Shown here one piece after another: positions 26,705 to 36,433 of a stretch of 64,000 nt of DNA (its first letter is position 1; every line of letters begins with the position of its first letter). The notes under the pieces are model-generated. The model did not search any database. It saw only the letters and a list, made by a program, of their open reading frames with translations, and was not told where the DNA came from. Origin of the DNA: Cecembia calidifontis (GTDB lineage Bacteria > Bacteroidota > Bacteroidia > Cytophagales > Cyclobacteriaceae); the NCBI RefSeq assembly GCF_004216715.1, contig NZ_SGXG01000001.1, positions 1,488,001 to 1,552,000 of the forward strand. Reading direction: 5' to 3'. The translations under genes and the position numbers were made by a program.

Positions 26705-27606
26705 GCCAAAATCCAATACCAGGCTGCTATGGTAAGGAAGGAGAGGGGTATGCCCACTCCCACCAAAAGGGAAGCTAATTTTGGTTCAAGATCATGGCTT
26801 ATCGCAATAATAGAACCTGTAATCATCGGCGCCATTGCCGCTTCTATCACTGATACCTGAAGCAGTAGCCCCTCCAATTGGAAAAGGTATTTAAAAAGCA
26901 ATAATATCACCAAAGGGATAAAAAGCAGCTTGTATCCAAGACCTGCCCAGAGGAAGGGGTTCCGGATAGCCTGCCAGTTGATTTTGACCTGTAAACCCAC
27001 AGATGTCAACGCAACAGGGGTCAAGGATAGGGCGATCCAATCTAAAGGTAGTGCTAAGAATTCAGGGGTTTTGATATTGCTGAGGTTCATTGTTATCGCC
27101 AGAATAAAAAATATAAAAGGAGGGAACGTCAGGATTTTCTTAGTGATATCCCTCTTTCTTTTTTTACCTACACTGTAAATAGAAGCCACAATTACCGCAA
27201 AGCTGCTTACCAAAATAAATGAACCTCCCTGATCAATGAGCAGGGCTATTTTTACGGCTTCCTCCCCATAAATTGCGCGGACAATAGGAATGCCCACAAA
27301 AGAAGTGTTGGCCAGTCCTGCAGTAATGATAAGACAACCAGTGAGAGAATTGGTCCAGTTAAGGTATTTACCTAAAGTTCCGAAAAGCAGCCAGGAAAGC
27401 CCAAAGCTGATCCAGGCGGAAGCTATTGGCAAGGCCAGCTCCATCTGTAAATCAACAATTGGCAGATATTTTAATGCCAAAGCCGGTAAGACAATGTATA
27501 TCAGGTAGTTGTTGAGAATCTTTGGGAGATTTGAAGGAAGATTTTGGATGTTTTGTAAAAGGATTCCGAAGAGAAGAAAAGCAGGAATCGAAAGGATTTG
27601 TAGCAT
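26701..27606 (-). CDS. AEC family (auxin efflux carrier) transporter
   Basis: A 301-residue membrane protein with about ten membrane segments, matching the AEC family: N-terminal LQILSIPAFLLFGILLQNI, central LTGCLIITAGLANTSFVGIP (a family mark), and C-terminal VIEAAMAPMITGSIIAIS. AEC members move small organic acids such as malate or malonate; the substrate here is unknown. Convergent with the AsmA gene, overlapping it by 4 bp. Confidence 0.86.
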   Translation of the reverse strand: MLQILSIPAFLLFGILLQNIQNLPSNLPKILNNYLIYIVLPALALKYLPIVDLQMELALPIASAWISFGLSWLLFGTLGKYLNWTNSLTGCLIITAGLANTSFVGIPIVRAIYGEEAVKIALLIDQGGSFILVSSFAVIVASIYSVGKKRKRDITKKILTFPPFIFFILAITMNLSNIKTPEFLALPLDWIALSLTPVALTSVGLQVKINWQAIRNPFLWAGLGYKLLFIPLVILLLFKYLFQLEGLLLQVSVIEAAMAPMITGSIIAISHDLEPKLASLLVGVGIPLSFLTIAAWYWILA

Positions 27607-27709
27607 ATGGGGATCGCTTGAAGCTGCACAATAAACTTAACAAAAGGGTAATTTCCTATTAATCAAATCCTTCGGTATTATTTTTTTCTTTGCGTAAAAA
27701 TAAACCGAT

Positions 27710-27940
27710 ATGACCAAACTGATACCCATCCAAGTAGAAGGCCGTAAAATGATCCAATTGGACCAACTCACCATTGACCAGGCCAATGACCTGAGGAGCT
27801 GGTTGCCAAAGGACAGCATTCAGCAAATTCAATTTCAGGGCTTGCGTTTCAATGAATGTATTCCGTTTGAAACTTATGATTACTGGTTCAGGACCCACCA
27901 TGTGTTGAGCAGGGCTTATGAGACCATCTTGGATTTTTAA
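27710..27940 (+). CDS. Small hypothetical protein
   Basis: 76 residues, no signal or membrane segment. It has mixed helix/strand character and is rich in Gln, Trp and Tyr (LRSWLPKDSIQQIQFQGLRF). I do not recognise it. The ATG follows an A/T-rich region and the coding frame has no rare features. It meets the next gene tail to tail with a 4-bp overlap, which supports both being real. Confidence 0.6.
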   Translation: MTKLIPIQVEGRKMIQLDQLTIDQANDLRSWLPKDSIQQIQFQGLRFNECIPFETYDYWFRTHHVLSRAYETILDF

Positions 27941-28311
27941 TTCAATCCAAAATTTTTTCTTTTTTCAGTAAAATATTTTTCCAGATCAGGATAGTGGTGG
28001 CTTTGTACTTCAGGAATCCCACATAGGGTAAGTTCTACATTGCCCTGTGAGCTGGAAGCCTTGGCCTCCATGGTTTCAATCAACACAATCATCTCCTGAA
28101 GGCTTAGAGGCTTTTGTGACTTTTCATGCCTGAGCATCAGGTCATTCCCATAAAAGTCTATGGCTTCGAAATGGTACTCGCCGTCAATCACATTGCAGTA
28201 AACATTTATTTCCTCTCCCCATCGGCTTTCAGGATAGGTTAATTTGGCCAGTAATGCAGTAGGCCCTGTTCCGTCAAAATAGGTTTCAGGCCTGAAATTG
28301 AAGTCTATCAT
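27937..28311 (-). CDS. Hypothetical soluble protein
   Basis: 124 residues with no signal peptide. It begins MIDFNFRPETYFDGTGPTAL and has several beta-rich stretches (WGEEINVYCNVIDGEYHFEA). I do not recognise a catalytic motif. Proteins of this length with GTGPTALLAKLTYPES-like starts are found as uncharacterised genes in related bacteria (recollection). Convergent with 27710-27940. Confidence 0.65.
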   Translation of the reverse strand: MIDFNFRPETYFDGTGPTALLAKLTYPESRWGEEINVYCNVIDGEYHFEAIDFYGNDLMLRHEKSQKPLSLQEMIVLIETMEAKASSSQGNVELTLCGIPEVQSHHYPDLEKYFTEKRKNFGLN

Positions 28312-28458
28312 GGCTGAAAATTACAGAATTAAGGAATCAGAATTAATTTTTAGAGATGGCTAAAAAAATATTTTCGTTCGCCTTTAAAATAAAAAATAGG
28401 CAAACTAATCTAACTTTCTTTCTTATATTCGCGTTTATTCGGAAAATTAATTTTCAAA

Positions 28459-28824
28459 TTGAGATTTTTCAGGAACATATTGCCCCTTTTTAGCCATTTC
28501 TGTTTGGCTTTGATGTTGACCATTTTGGCCAACGGGGTTTTGTTTTTCCACTCTCATGAATTGGAAAATGGGAAAATCATTACCCATGCCCATCCCATCC
28601 TGACCCAAGAACAGAAGAATTTGCCTGACCATGGTCACTCCGAAATGGAGTTGATTATTTTGGACCTGATAGCCCATGCAGATTATTTTGTTTATAACTT
28701 TTCGATTGAAATACCCGAATTTTCCGGAGTAGAACTTAATATCAACCCTACTTTCATTGCACAGGAGTTTTCTCAGGAAGTTGTTTTAGGGTTTGACCTG
28801 CGGGGCCCCCCATACTACGTCTAA
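28459..28824 (+). CDS. Small His-rich exported/membrane protein upstream of a TonB receptor
   Basis: 121 residues starting at TTG (MRFFRNILPLFSHF). One N-terminal membrane segment or signal (about 8-30, LFSHFCLALMLTILANGVLF) precedes a His-rich region: FFHSHELENGKIITHAHPIL and PDHGHSEMELI. The conserved spacing of His suggests a bound transition metal. It lies 82 bp upstream of, and in line with, the TonB-dependent receptor, so a role in metal sensing or uptake is plausible (inference). A small hairpin (CCGTCTTTTAAGACGG) lies between them. Confidence 0.65.
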   Translation: MRFFRNILPLFSHFCLALMLTILANGVLFFHSHELENGKIITHAHPILTQEQKNLPDHGHSEMELIILDLIAHADYFVYNFSIEIPEFSGVELNINPTFIAQEFSQEVVLGFDLRGPPYYV

Positions 28825-28906
28825 ATTTTGTTCAGCTCTCCGTCTTTTAAGACGGGCGTATTCCACAAATCCTTTTTATTACCACAAAATTTAAAGACGT
28901 ATTAGC

Positions 28907-31171
28907 ATGCGATATATATTGCTGCTGTCCATGTACATGGTATCTACGATTGTACTGGCAGCTCAAGACCTTAGTATCAATGGTAAGGTTTTAGATAAAA
29001 ACACCAATGCTCCGCTTCCGGGAGTTACTGTATTCATCCCTGAGCTCAACAGGGGGACAGTTACTGACCTGGATGGTAGCTTTAAGATTACGGCCATTCC
29101 TTCAGGCAATATCACCCTTCAGGTTTCATTTGTGGGGTATTCTACCCTTATCAAAACTATCAGGCCTGGTTCGGATAGGAACCTTGTATTCGTTCTGGAA
29201 GAAACCGCCACCAATATCGATGAAGTAGTAGTATCAGGGGCTTATATCATGAGCAAGGAAAGTTCACCGATCAGCATAGAAAAAGTGGACCGTACAGACT
29301 TGATGAAAATGCCTGCCCCCAACTTGATGTCGGCTTTGGCAAGGACACCGGGTGTGAGTGAGATTTCCCTTGGCCCAGGTATCAGCAAGCCTGTCATCCG
29401 TGGGCTATCCTTCAGCAGGGTGCTTTCACTTTACCAAGGTGCAAGGTTTGAGAATCAGCAGTGGGGAGCTGACCATGGACTGGGAATGACTGAAACTGGA
29501 ATTGCGAATGTAGAAATGATCAAGGGTCCGGCTTCCATAATTTATGGATCTGGAGCCATGGCCGGTGTGGTACATTTGGTAGAAGAAAAAGATGCCATAG
29601 CTGGCCAAGTGGAAGGTGATGCGGTATTCAGGGCCTTCAGTAATTCCTTAGGATTGAGGTCTGAGGCCGGAGTGAAAGGAGCAACTGAAAAGGGATTTGT
29701 CTGGTCTCTTCGTGGGGCTGCAGAATCCCATGCGGACTATTTGGACGGGGACGGCAACGCAGTGGGCAATACCAGGTTCAACACACAAAATATCAAGGCA
29801 GGCGTAGGCCTTCAGAAAAAATGGGGAGATACGAGAATCCGCTATACTTACCTTCAGCAGCGTCTCGGGATTCTTGATGAGGAGGAAATGGACGAGTTGG
29901 TCACTACAAGAAATGACAGGGCTATGCAGTTGCCTTTTCAGGATGTCAGGGACCATTTTTTCAATTCAGAAACCAATATTTTCTTAGGAGAAGACAAATT
30001 GAAAGCTACCTTTGGCTATCACCTCAATAGAAGAAAGGAAATTGAAGAAGATTTTGATGAAGTGGATCTGGGGATCAACCTTTCCAACTTCATGTATGAT
30101 GTGAAATATTACAAAGGATTTGGGCCTCATGTAGAGGCGATTTTTGGGGTTCAGGGTTTCTATTTGAAAAATACCAACTTTGAAAATGCTGGGGAATTTC
30201 TAATCCCGGATGCAACAAAAGATGACCGCTCCGTTTATGGTTTGTTGAATTACAACAAGGATAAATGGGTAATACAGGGCGGTCTGCGCTATGATTTTAG
30301 GAAAGTTACGGCTGACGCAAGTGCTCCACATTTGATAGATTATGGTTTTATTCTACCGGGCGAACCTGCCAACAGGATGATGGAACGGACTTTTGATGGG
30401 GTGACTGCCAGTGGAGGGGCCACATTTAGACCGGATTCCCATTGGAGATTCCGATTGAATATCGCTCAGGGATTCCGTGCGCCTGACCTTGCCGAATTGT
30501 TTTCAAATGGCCCACATCCTGGTACCAGTCGTTTCGAAAGAGGAAATGCCGATTTTGTCCGGGAACAGAACCTGCAGACAGATTTTGGAATCAGGTATAC
30601 CAATAATGGTTTTTCCATTGCCGGAGAGGTCTTTTATAACCATATCAACAATTATATCTTCTTTTCACCAACCGATGAGCGGGTGGAAGACCTGACCGTT
30701 TGGACCTTTGAGCAGGCTGATGCCAGGTTGTATGGTGGTGAGTTAGAACTGGATTACCAACCCACTTCTGCAAAATGGGTGAATTTCGGGACCAATTACA
30801 GTTGGGTGATAGGTCAGAGGAGGTCTGACAATTCTTTCTTGCCTTACATTCCGGCATTCCGTTGGACACAAACTGTAGATTTCAGGTTGAAAACAGTCGG
30901 TAGGATTCAAAGACCCTATGTCAGTATCTTAGGTTCATTGGTATTTGATCAGGATAGGGCCGCTCCTTTGGAAGAAGCCACGCCAGGTTACTATCTTTTG
31001 GGATTGAATATTGGAGGCAACCTCAAAGTTTCCAATAATCTATTGGATGTGTACCTCAGTGGAACCAACTTGTTGAACAAAACTTACCTGGACCACATGT
31101 CCCTGTTCAGGCCATTTGGCGTGCATCAGATGGGTAGGAATATTGCATTGAACGTTAGAATTCCATTTTGA
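28907..31171 (+). CDS. TonB-dependent receptor with carboxypeptidase-like domain
   Basis: A 754-residue outer-membrane receptor. Signal peptide about 1-19; a CarboxypepD_reg-like domain about 22-105 (SINGKVLDKNTNAPLPGVTV); plug about 110-230 (GISKPVIRGLSFSRVLSLYQ, PASIIYGSGAMAGVVHLVEE); then a 22-strand barrel ending in the usual aromatic residue (VRIPF). No SusD is downstream, so this is a single-substrate receptor, likely for a metal complex or siderophore. The His-rich gene upstream favours a transition metal (inference). Confidence 0.88.
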   Translation: MRYILLLSMYMVSTIVLAAQDLSINGKVLDKNTNAPLPGVTVFIPELNRGTVTDLDGSFKITAIPSGNITLQVSFVGYSTLIKTIRPGSDRNLVFVLEETATNIDEVVVSGAYIMSKESSPISIEKVDRTDLMKMPAPNLMSALARTPGVSEISLGPGISKPVIRGLSFSRVLSLYQGARFENQQWGADHGLGMTETGIANVEMIKGPASIIYGSGAMAGVVHLVEEKDAIAGQVEGDAVFRAFSNSLGLRSEAGVKGATEKGFVWSLRGAAESHADYLDGDGNAVGNTRFNTQNIKAGVGLQKKWGDTRIRYTYLQQRLGILDEEEMDELVTTRNDRAMQLPFQDVRDHFFNSETNIFLGEDKLKATFGYHLNRRKEIEEDFDEVDLGINLSNFMYDVKYYKGFGPHVEAIFGVQGFYLKNTNFENAGEFLIPDATKDDRSVYGLLNYNKDKWVIQGGLRYDFRKVTADASAPHLIDYGFILPGEPANRMMERTFDGVTASGGATFRPDSHWRFRLNIAQGFRAPDLAELFSNGPHPGTSRFERGNADFVREQNLQTDFGIRYTNNGFSIAGEVFYNHINNYIFFSPTDERVEDLTVWTFEQADARLYGGELELDYQPTSAKWVNFGTNYSWVIGQRRSDNSFLPYIPAFRWTQTVDFRLKTVGRIQRPYVSILGSLVFDQDRAAPLEEATPGYYLLGLNIGGNLKVSNNLLDVYLSGTNLLNKTYLDHMSLFRPFGVHQMGRNIALNVRIPF

Positions 31172-31179
31172 TAAGTAAA

Positions 31180-31211
31180 ACCCTCCAAGAGTTCCAAACC
31201 CTTGGAGGGTC
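31180..31211 (+). terminator. Hairpin after the TonB receptor gene
   Basis: ACCCTCCAAG and CTTGGAGGGT pair around a GTTCCAAAC-like loop, starting 9 bp past the stop. There is no T-run, so termination is likely but not certain. Confidence 0.55.
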
Positions 31212-31281
31212 CACTCCTCATAAAATCAGGAACTTTTTTATTATTTTTTGATATCTTATAGGACTGCTTTTCATCGGTTCT

Positions 31282-32268
31282 ATGCAAGTTCTGCGGCTTA
31301 TTGGTTTTTGTTTGATTTCAGTTTTATTATTTTCCTGTGTAGATAATTCTTCCCGGGAAAATGCAGAGTTCGTTCTCCGTTTTGGTCACTTGGCCAATGA
31401 GCAGAACATTTGGCACAAAGCTGCACTCAAGTTTGCCGAAGAGGTAAAGCAGCGCTCTGACGGGAGAATCCTCGTCAAAGTATATCCCAATGAGCAATTG
31501 GGTAAAGAGATGGATATGATCACCGGGATATTGGCTGAGGTGATAGATATCATGATCACTGCAGAATCTTTGGAAAACTGGAGCCTTCCATACGCCATTC
31601 TCTGTGCTACCCCCTATGCCATCAGGGACTCGGATCACCTTCATAAGGTGGCAGGAGGAGCAATTGGTAAGGAAATGGAACAGCATATCATCGATGTGGC
31701 GGGATTAAAGCCCATCGCCTATTTTGAAAGGGGTGCCCGTAATCTGACCAGCAATGTGCCTGTCAGGCATCCTGATGACCTAAAAGGGCTGATTATCCGG
31801 GTACCCAATGTTTCTCTATATGTTTCAACTTGGTCGGCCTTGGGAGCCAAGCCTACGCCCATGGCTTTTTCTGAAGTTTTTACTGCTTTGCAGCAATCCA
31901 CCATTCACGGTCAGGAAAATCCCTTCGCACTGATCAGGAATGCGGGACTCTTTGAGGTTCAAAAATATGTCAATCTTACCGAACATGTGAAGGGCTGGGC
32001 TTACGTAGTAATGGGGAATAAGCAGTTTGAGAAGTTACCTGAGGACTTGCAGCAAGTGATCATGGTATCGGCTAAGATCATGCAGGAGTATGAGCATTCA
32101 CTTTTTTTGGAACAGGAAGCGCTTGACGTCCAATTCTTAAAGAACAAGGGCATGGAATTTATTGAGGTGGACAAAGAGGCATTTGAGAAGCTGGCAAAAA
32201 AGGCTGTCCGGGAGAGTTTTACCAAAGAACAAATGGCATTGTATGAGCGGATTCAACAGGTTAGATAA
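31282..32268 (+). CDS. TRAP transporter substrate-binding lipoprotein (DctP type)
   Basis: A 328-residue extracytoplasmic solute receptor. The signal ends in the lipobox LLFSCVDNS (Cys about 19). The DctP fold is marked by LRFGHLANEQNIWHKAALKF, YPNEQLGKEMDMITGI, the conserved Arg region in LKGLIIRVPNVS and FTALQQSTIHGQENPFA. TRAP receptors bind organic acids such as C4-dicarboxylates, sialic or sugar acids; the substrate is not evident. It is translationally overlapped by the small permease gene (26 bp). Confidence 0.92.
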   Translation: MQVLRLIGFCLISVLLFSCVDNSSRENAEFVLRFGHLANEQNIWHKAALKFAEEVKQRSDGRILVKVYPNEQLGKEMDMITGILAEVIDIMITAESLENWSLPYAILCATPYAIRDSDHLHKVAGGAIGKEMEQHIIDVAGLKPIAYFERGARNLTSNVPVRHPDDLKGLIIRVPNVSLYVSTWSALGAKPTPMAFSEVFTALQQSTIHGQENPFALIRNAGLFEVQKYVNLTEHVKGWAYVVMGNKQFEKLPEDLQQVIMVSAKIMQEYEHSLFLEQEALDVQFLKNKGMEFIEVDKEAFEKLAKKAVRESFTKEQMALYERIQQVR

Positions 32269-32716
32269 GGCTTTGGAGTGGGCAGTGATCGGGTCATTTA
32301 TCCTAATGATCCTGACGGTGTGCCTGCAGGTTTTTGCCCGCTATGCGCTTCCATGGTCTCCTCCCTGGACGGAGGAGTTGGCCAGGTTTTGTTTCATCTA
32401 CATGGTGAGTTTGGGAGCGGGATTGGCGATAAAGGACAGGTCTTATGTGAATGTGGATATCCTATTGGAGTCAATGGGACCCAAGCAAAGAATAATTATG
32501 GATAGTTTCATCCTCTTGATGATCCTTATGTTGATGGGATTGATGTTATGGTTTTCTATTCCATTGATAAAAATTGTACAGTTGCAGCTTTCAGCTTCCC
32601 TGAAAGTAAACATGGCCTTGATTTACTTTTCGATGTTTTGTATGTCCGCATTGGTCTTACTTTATGGGATAAGGGAGTTTCAAAAAAATATCAACCGTCT
32701 TAGAAATTCCAGATGA
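32243..32716 (+). CDS. TRAP transporter small permease (DctQ type)
   Basis: 157 residues with four membrane segments. ATG at 32243 gives MSGFNRLDKALEWAVIGS; a longer reading from 32162 would lie inside the dctP gene in another frame. The family mark ARYALPWSPPWTEELARFCF is clear. It supports assembly of the TRAP permease with DctM. It overlaps dctP by 26 bp and dctM by 4 bp (ATGA). Confidence 0.9.
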   Translation: MSGFNRLDKALEWAVIGSFILMILTVCLQVFARYALPWSPPWTEELARFCFIYMVSLGAGLAIKDRSYVNVDILLESMGPKQRIIMDSFILLMILMLMGLMLWFSIPLIKIVQLQLSASLKVNMALIYFSMFCMSALVLLYGIREFQKNINRLRNSR

Positions 32717-33987
32717 TCTTACTTCTGTTTTTGGCCTTTCTGATTTTCCTGATTATTGGTATTCCTATAGCCTTTGCTTTGGGATTGTCATCCATGGTGT
32801 ATTTGCTTTTTTCAGACATTCCTTTGATCGTGATTCCCCAAAAGATGTATGCAGGATTGGATGTCTTTGTGCTACTTTCCATTCCGGGGTTTATTCTTGC
32901 GGGTAACCTGATGAATGCTGCAGGAATCACCCAAAGGATCATAGCTTTCTGCAATGCCCTGCTTGGCCATATCAGGGGAGGCTTGGGATTGGCCAATGTG
33001 GGGGCTTCCATGCTGTTTGGGGGGATTTCCGGAACAGCTATTGCCGATACTGCCAGTATTGGATCGGTGATGATTCCCGCCATGGAAAAGGAAGGGTATG
33101 ATAAAGGGTTTTCCTGCGCAGTGACGGCTACCTCTTCCACCTTAGGCCCGATTATTCCTCCCAGTTTGCCCATGATCATTGCTGCTACCATGACGGGATT
33201 GTCCGTTGGTAAACTGTTTATCGCAGGAATCATTCCCGGTTTACTTCTTGGCTTAGGTTTGCTTGGACTGACGTATTTTATTTCTGTTAAGCGGAAGTAT
33301 CCAAAGAAGAAAAGAGCTTCCCTGATGGTAATGGTCAAGAGTTTTTATCAGGCTTTCTGGGTTTTAATGATGACGCTGTTGATCTTGTTTGGCATTATAG
33401 GAGGAGTCTTTACCCCAACCGAGGCCTCTATCATGGCAGTAATTTATGCCTTGTTGATTGGTTTGTTGGTGTATAAGGAGCTCAAGTGGGCCCAAATACC
33501 CAAAGTCATTCTGGATTCTGCGAAGATGACTGCTTCTTTGATGGTTTTGGTGGGCTTCGCCAATCTCTTTGCCTGGATCATGACAGTGGAGGAAATCCCG
33601 CAGCTGATAGCATCCGGGCTACTTGGGTTCACGGAAAATAAGTTTCTGATCCTTTTGCTGATCAATATCCTGTTGCTGTTTGTAGGTGCCTTTATGGAGA
33701 CCATTGCAGCCTTGCTGATTTTATTTCCGGTGCTCTTGGGAGTGGCGGTGCATGTCGGAGTGGATCCGGTACAGTTTGCCATCATCATGGTCATGAATTT
33801 GGTCATTGGTCTGACCACTCCTCCGGTAGGTGTCTGCTTGTTTGTGGCCCCCAGTATAGGAAATATTTCTTTGGAGAAAATTACCAGGGCAGGCTTCCCA
33901 TTTCTCTTGGTCAGCCTGATTATTCTTCTGCTGGTGACTTATGTGCCAGAGGTTTCGTTATTTTTGCCGGGTTTGTTTTATGATTGA
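32713..33987 (+). CDS. TRAP transporter large permease (DctM type)
   Basis: 424 residues, about 12 membrane segments, the Na+-coupled transport subunit of the TRAP system. Marks: GIPIAFALGLSSMVYLLF, FAGLD-type loop (KMYAGLDVFVLLSIPGF), ISGTAIADTASIGSVMIPAM and TPPVGVCLFVAPSIGN. Last gene of the dctPQM operon. Its 3' end overlaps by 10 bp the remnant peptide gene that marks the edge of the accessory island. Confidence 0.93.
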   Translation: MILLLFLAFLIFLIIGIPIAFALGLSSMVYLLFSDIPLIVIPQKMYAGLDVFVLLSIPGFILAGNLMNAAGITQRIIAFCNALLGHIRGGLGLANVGASMLFGGISGTAIADTASIGSVMIPAMEKEGYDKGFSCAVTATSSTLGPIIPPSLPMIIAATMTGLSVGKLFIAGIIPGLLLGLGLLGLTYFISVKRKYPKKKRASLMVMVKSFYQAFWVLMMTLLILFGIIGGVFTPTEASIMAVIYALLIGLLVYKELKWAQIPKVILDSAKMTASLMVLVGFANLFAWIMTVEEIPQLIASGLLGFTENKFLILLLINILLLFVGAFMETIAALLILFPVLLGVAVHVGVDPVQFAIIMVMNLVIGLTTPPVGVCLFVAPSIGNISLEKITRAGFPFLLVSLIILLLVTYVPEVSLFLPGLFYD

Positions 33988-34067
33988 ATACCATGAAACT
34001 CCATACCCCCAGTAATCTTCTTCATCTGACTTCTTTCCAATACTTCATCAGAAGTAAGTCTGAGCAT
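33978..34067 (-). pseudogene. Remnant double-glycine peptide precursor gene (leader nearly only)
   Basis: On the minus strand an ATG at 34067 opens MLRLTSDEVLERSQMKKITG with a second G, followed by only MEFHGIQS and a stop inside the end of the TRAP gene. The leader is the same as in the six intact precursors of the island, but the core is gone. Upstream bases that would encode MKKLSLE are present but one base short, so the native start is out of frame. It is a decayed member, probably cut when the island joined the TRAP locus. A 217-bp stretch from 34068 to 34284 shows nothing further. Confidence 0.8.
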
Positions 34068-34284
34068 TTTGAGCTTAACTTTATTCACCAAACTAAAATA
34101 TTAAAAAAATTAAATTGTAACATATTAGTGGTTTTAATGGAAATTTTCATAATTCGGTGTTGATGACGGTTTAAATTTCAATTTTCCATTTTCAAAAGTA
34201 GATTTGAATAGAATTACTGGGCAACCAAGATGCAAGCAATATGTTATTACATCTAACTAAACCATAATCTAACCTTTAGATTTT

Positions 34285-35430
34285 TTAATTCAATCTAAAT
34301 TCAAAAACAGCATATTTTGAATAAGTCGATTCTTCGTCATCTTTATCTTTTTCACGCATTAAGATCTTACCATTCTCCAACAGGATAATCTCTGCATTTG
34401 GGTCAAAATTTTCAGGAAAACTAATGGGAGGGGAAACTAGATGACCCTTATCCAAAAAGTAAAATTTATACAAGGTAGGATCCGTAAGAGGGAAATAATA
34501 TTCATTATTGACTTTTTTCTTTTCCAATTCCACTTCACTGATTCCTGAGTACCTGAGTAGGATGTAGCCACTTTCATCCGCAGGGAATAAACTAACTGTT
34601 TTACCTTTTCCCTTATCTTCCAGGCTTTGTTCGACTATTTGGACATATTTGACCAATTCAAAATTCTTGGTTAAATCATAAATCCCAATGGTAAGGGAAT
34701 TATCAAATGTAAGGTGGAGTAATTTCTGATTGTCATCCAGAAAATACACCTGTGTCAAGTCAAACTCTTTGTCTGCGGGTTTATAGGGGCTGAAGAAACC
34801 AAATTGGATTGGAAGCTTCCAGGTCAAAGATCCGTCTGATGGATCAAAAACCTCGAGCAAATTTTGGGAAGATATTGAGGGGTCTACATCTGCAATTGGA
34901 ATCTTAATATTTGAGTAAAAAGAGGGCAAAACTTGAGGATATGTTGCACCATTGAGAAAGAAATAGGGAGTTTTGATTTTAGGTCCTCCATAGAAAATAA
35001 TATTGAAAAAGGAGCTGAATCTCCACCGATTTATCACTTCCCAATTTTCATTATACCATAATAATTCATTTGAACTTTGAAGGAAAAAACCGTCTCCTCT
35101 TTCATTGAATGCAGCGGAAAGTATATTTGTGAAATATTCGTTTGGGCCCTCACCTGCTCTTTCTATTTCATCTATGACCTTTCCTTTGCCATCTATGCGT
35201 ATAAAGCTTTTGGTAATAGCATCATAAGCCAGAAAAACATTCTTTTCTAGATGATGGTCTAGGATAATAAACCGGGTATCCCTTTCAATGACCATTTCGT
35301 TAGTTTTATGCAATTCAGCTTGGGGGATTTGAGATTGGATACCATTTTCTTTACAAGAAAAAAAAATGATTGTTGTCAACACAATAAAAATTGAATAAGC
35401 AACTCTACTTAAATTGAAAATGATAATCAT
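34285..35430 (-). CDS. 6-bladed beta-propeller lipoprotein
   Basis: About 381 residues from the ATG at 35430 (MIIIFNLSRVAYSIFIVLTT); a GTG six codons upstream lies in the IS junction and is rejected. Lipobox IIFFSCKEN. The family mark of the propeller lipoproteins is IERAGEGPNEYFTNILSA (about residue 85), with repeated strands ending about 375. Propellers of this type are usually outer-membrane-facing and of unknown binding partner. It would follow the 38375 peptide gene directly but for the IS4/IS256 insertion at 35454-38271. By position it is the partner of that peptide. Confidence 0.78.
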   Translation of the reverse strand: MIIIFNLSRVAYSIFIVLTTIIFFSCKENGIQSQIPQAELHKTNEMVIERDTRFIILDHHLEKNVFLAYDAITKSFIRIDGKGKVIDEIERAGEGPNEYFTNILSAAFNERGDGFFLQSSNELLWYNENWEVINRWRFSSFFNIIFYGGPKIKTPYFFLNGATYPQVLPSFYSNIKIPIADVDPSISSQNLLEVFDPSDGSLTWKLPIQFGFFSPYKPADKEFDLTQVYFLDDNQKLLHLTFDNSLTIGIYDLTKNFELVKYVQIVEQSLEDKGKGKTVSLFPADESGYILLRYSGISEVELEKKKVNNEYYFPLTDPTLYKFYFLDKGHLVSPPISFPENFDPNAEIILLENGKILMREKDKDDEESTYSKYAVFEFRLN

Positions 35431-36433
35431 GATTTTATTTTTAATCACTAGTGTCCGAGAAACGATTTTAAAATAAGGGTAGATTCAATTGCTTGAACCT
35501 ACCCTGTTTTGTGTACTTTGTGTTTACGACAACATAAATTACACATGGGTAAAAATACACATTTCTTCGGACAGCCGATTTTTTCACAGGTACTTTCTTT
35601 TGTTGACAAAACTGTTTTGTCTCAAGTCAGATCCAAACATCAATCAGACAGATACTACAAGAAGTTCGACACCTGGCAGCATTTGGTGACAATGCTTTTC
35701 TGTTCTTTGAGTGGTGCAACATCGTTGAGGGAGCTCTCTACGGGGCTTTTAGCCTGGCAAAATAAGCTGGTCCATATTGGAATTAAGACTTCTCCAAAAC
35801 GATCTACCATATCTGACGGGAACAGTAAAAGACCTAGTGCAGTGTTCAGAGACATCTACATGGGGCTTTTTGAAAAACACCGTCATATTTTACCGGACAG
35901 CCGACTTAAAATGGAGGTGATCAAAAAGCTATTTATTGTTGATTCCACTGTCATAAGCCTTTTTAAAGATATTCTCAAAGTTGCAGGGAGGCCTAGAAAA
36001 GACGGGAAGAGTAAAGGTGGCATTAAAGCCCATGTGATGATACATGCCGCAGAACTTATGCCTTGTCTGATAAGGTTTACAGAGGGAGTCAGGCACGATC
36101 ATACTTTCCTCAAACATCTCAATGTGCCCGAGGGCTCTTATATTGTCATGGACAAGGGATATACAGACTATCTGCAGTATGCACAATGGAGTGACAGAGG
36201 TATCTATTTTATTACAAGAATGAAAGACAATGCTGTTTATGAAAGTATAGATGACATTGATCTGCCAGATGATAAGGACCAGGAAATTATTAAAGATGAA
36301 ACAATAACGCTGGAATATACCGCAAACGGAAATAAAGAGACTTTGAAACTTCGTAGAGTGGTACTTTGGGATGATACTAAATCCAAGGTCATGGTGTTTT
36401 TGACTAACAGTTTCGACCAAGAAGCCGCTACAA

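Noticed and set aside
32162..32242. Longer reading of the TRAP small permease from 32162
   Set aside because: The extra residues come from the dctP gene in another frame; MSGFNRLDKALEW at 32243 is the natural start.
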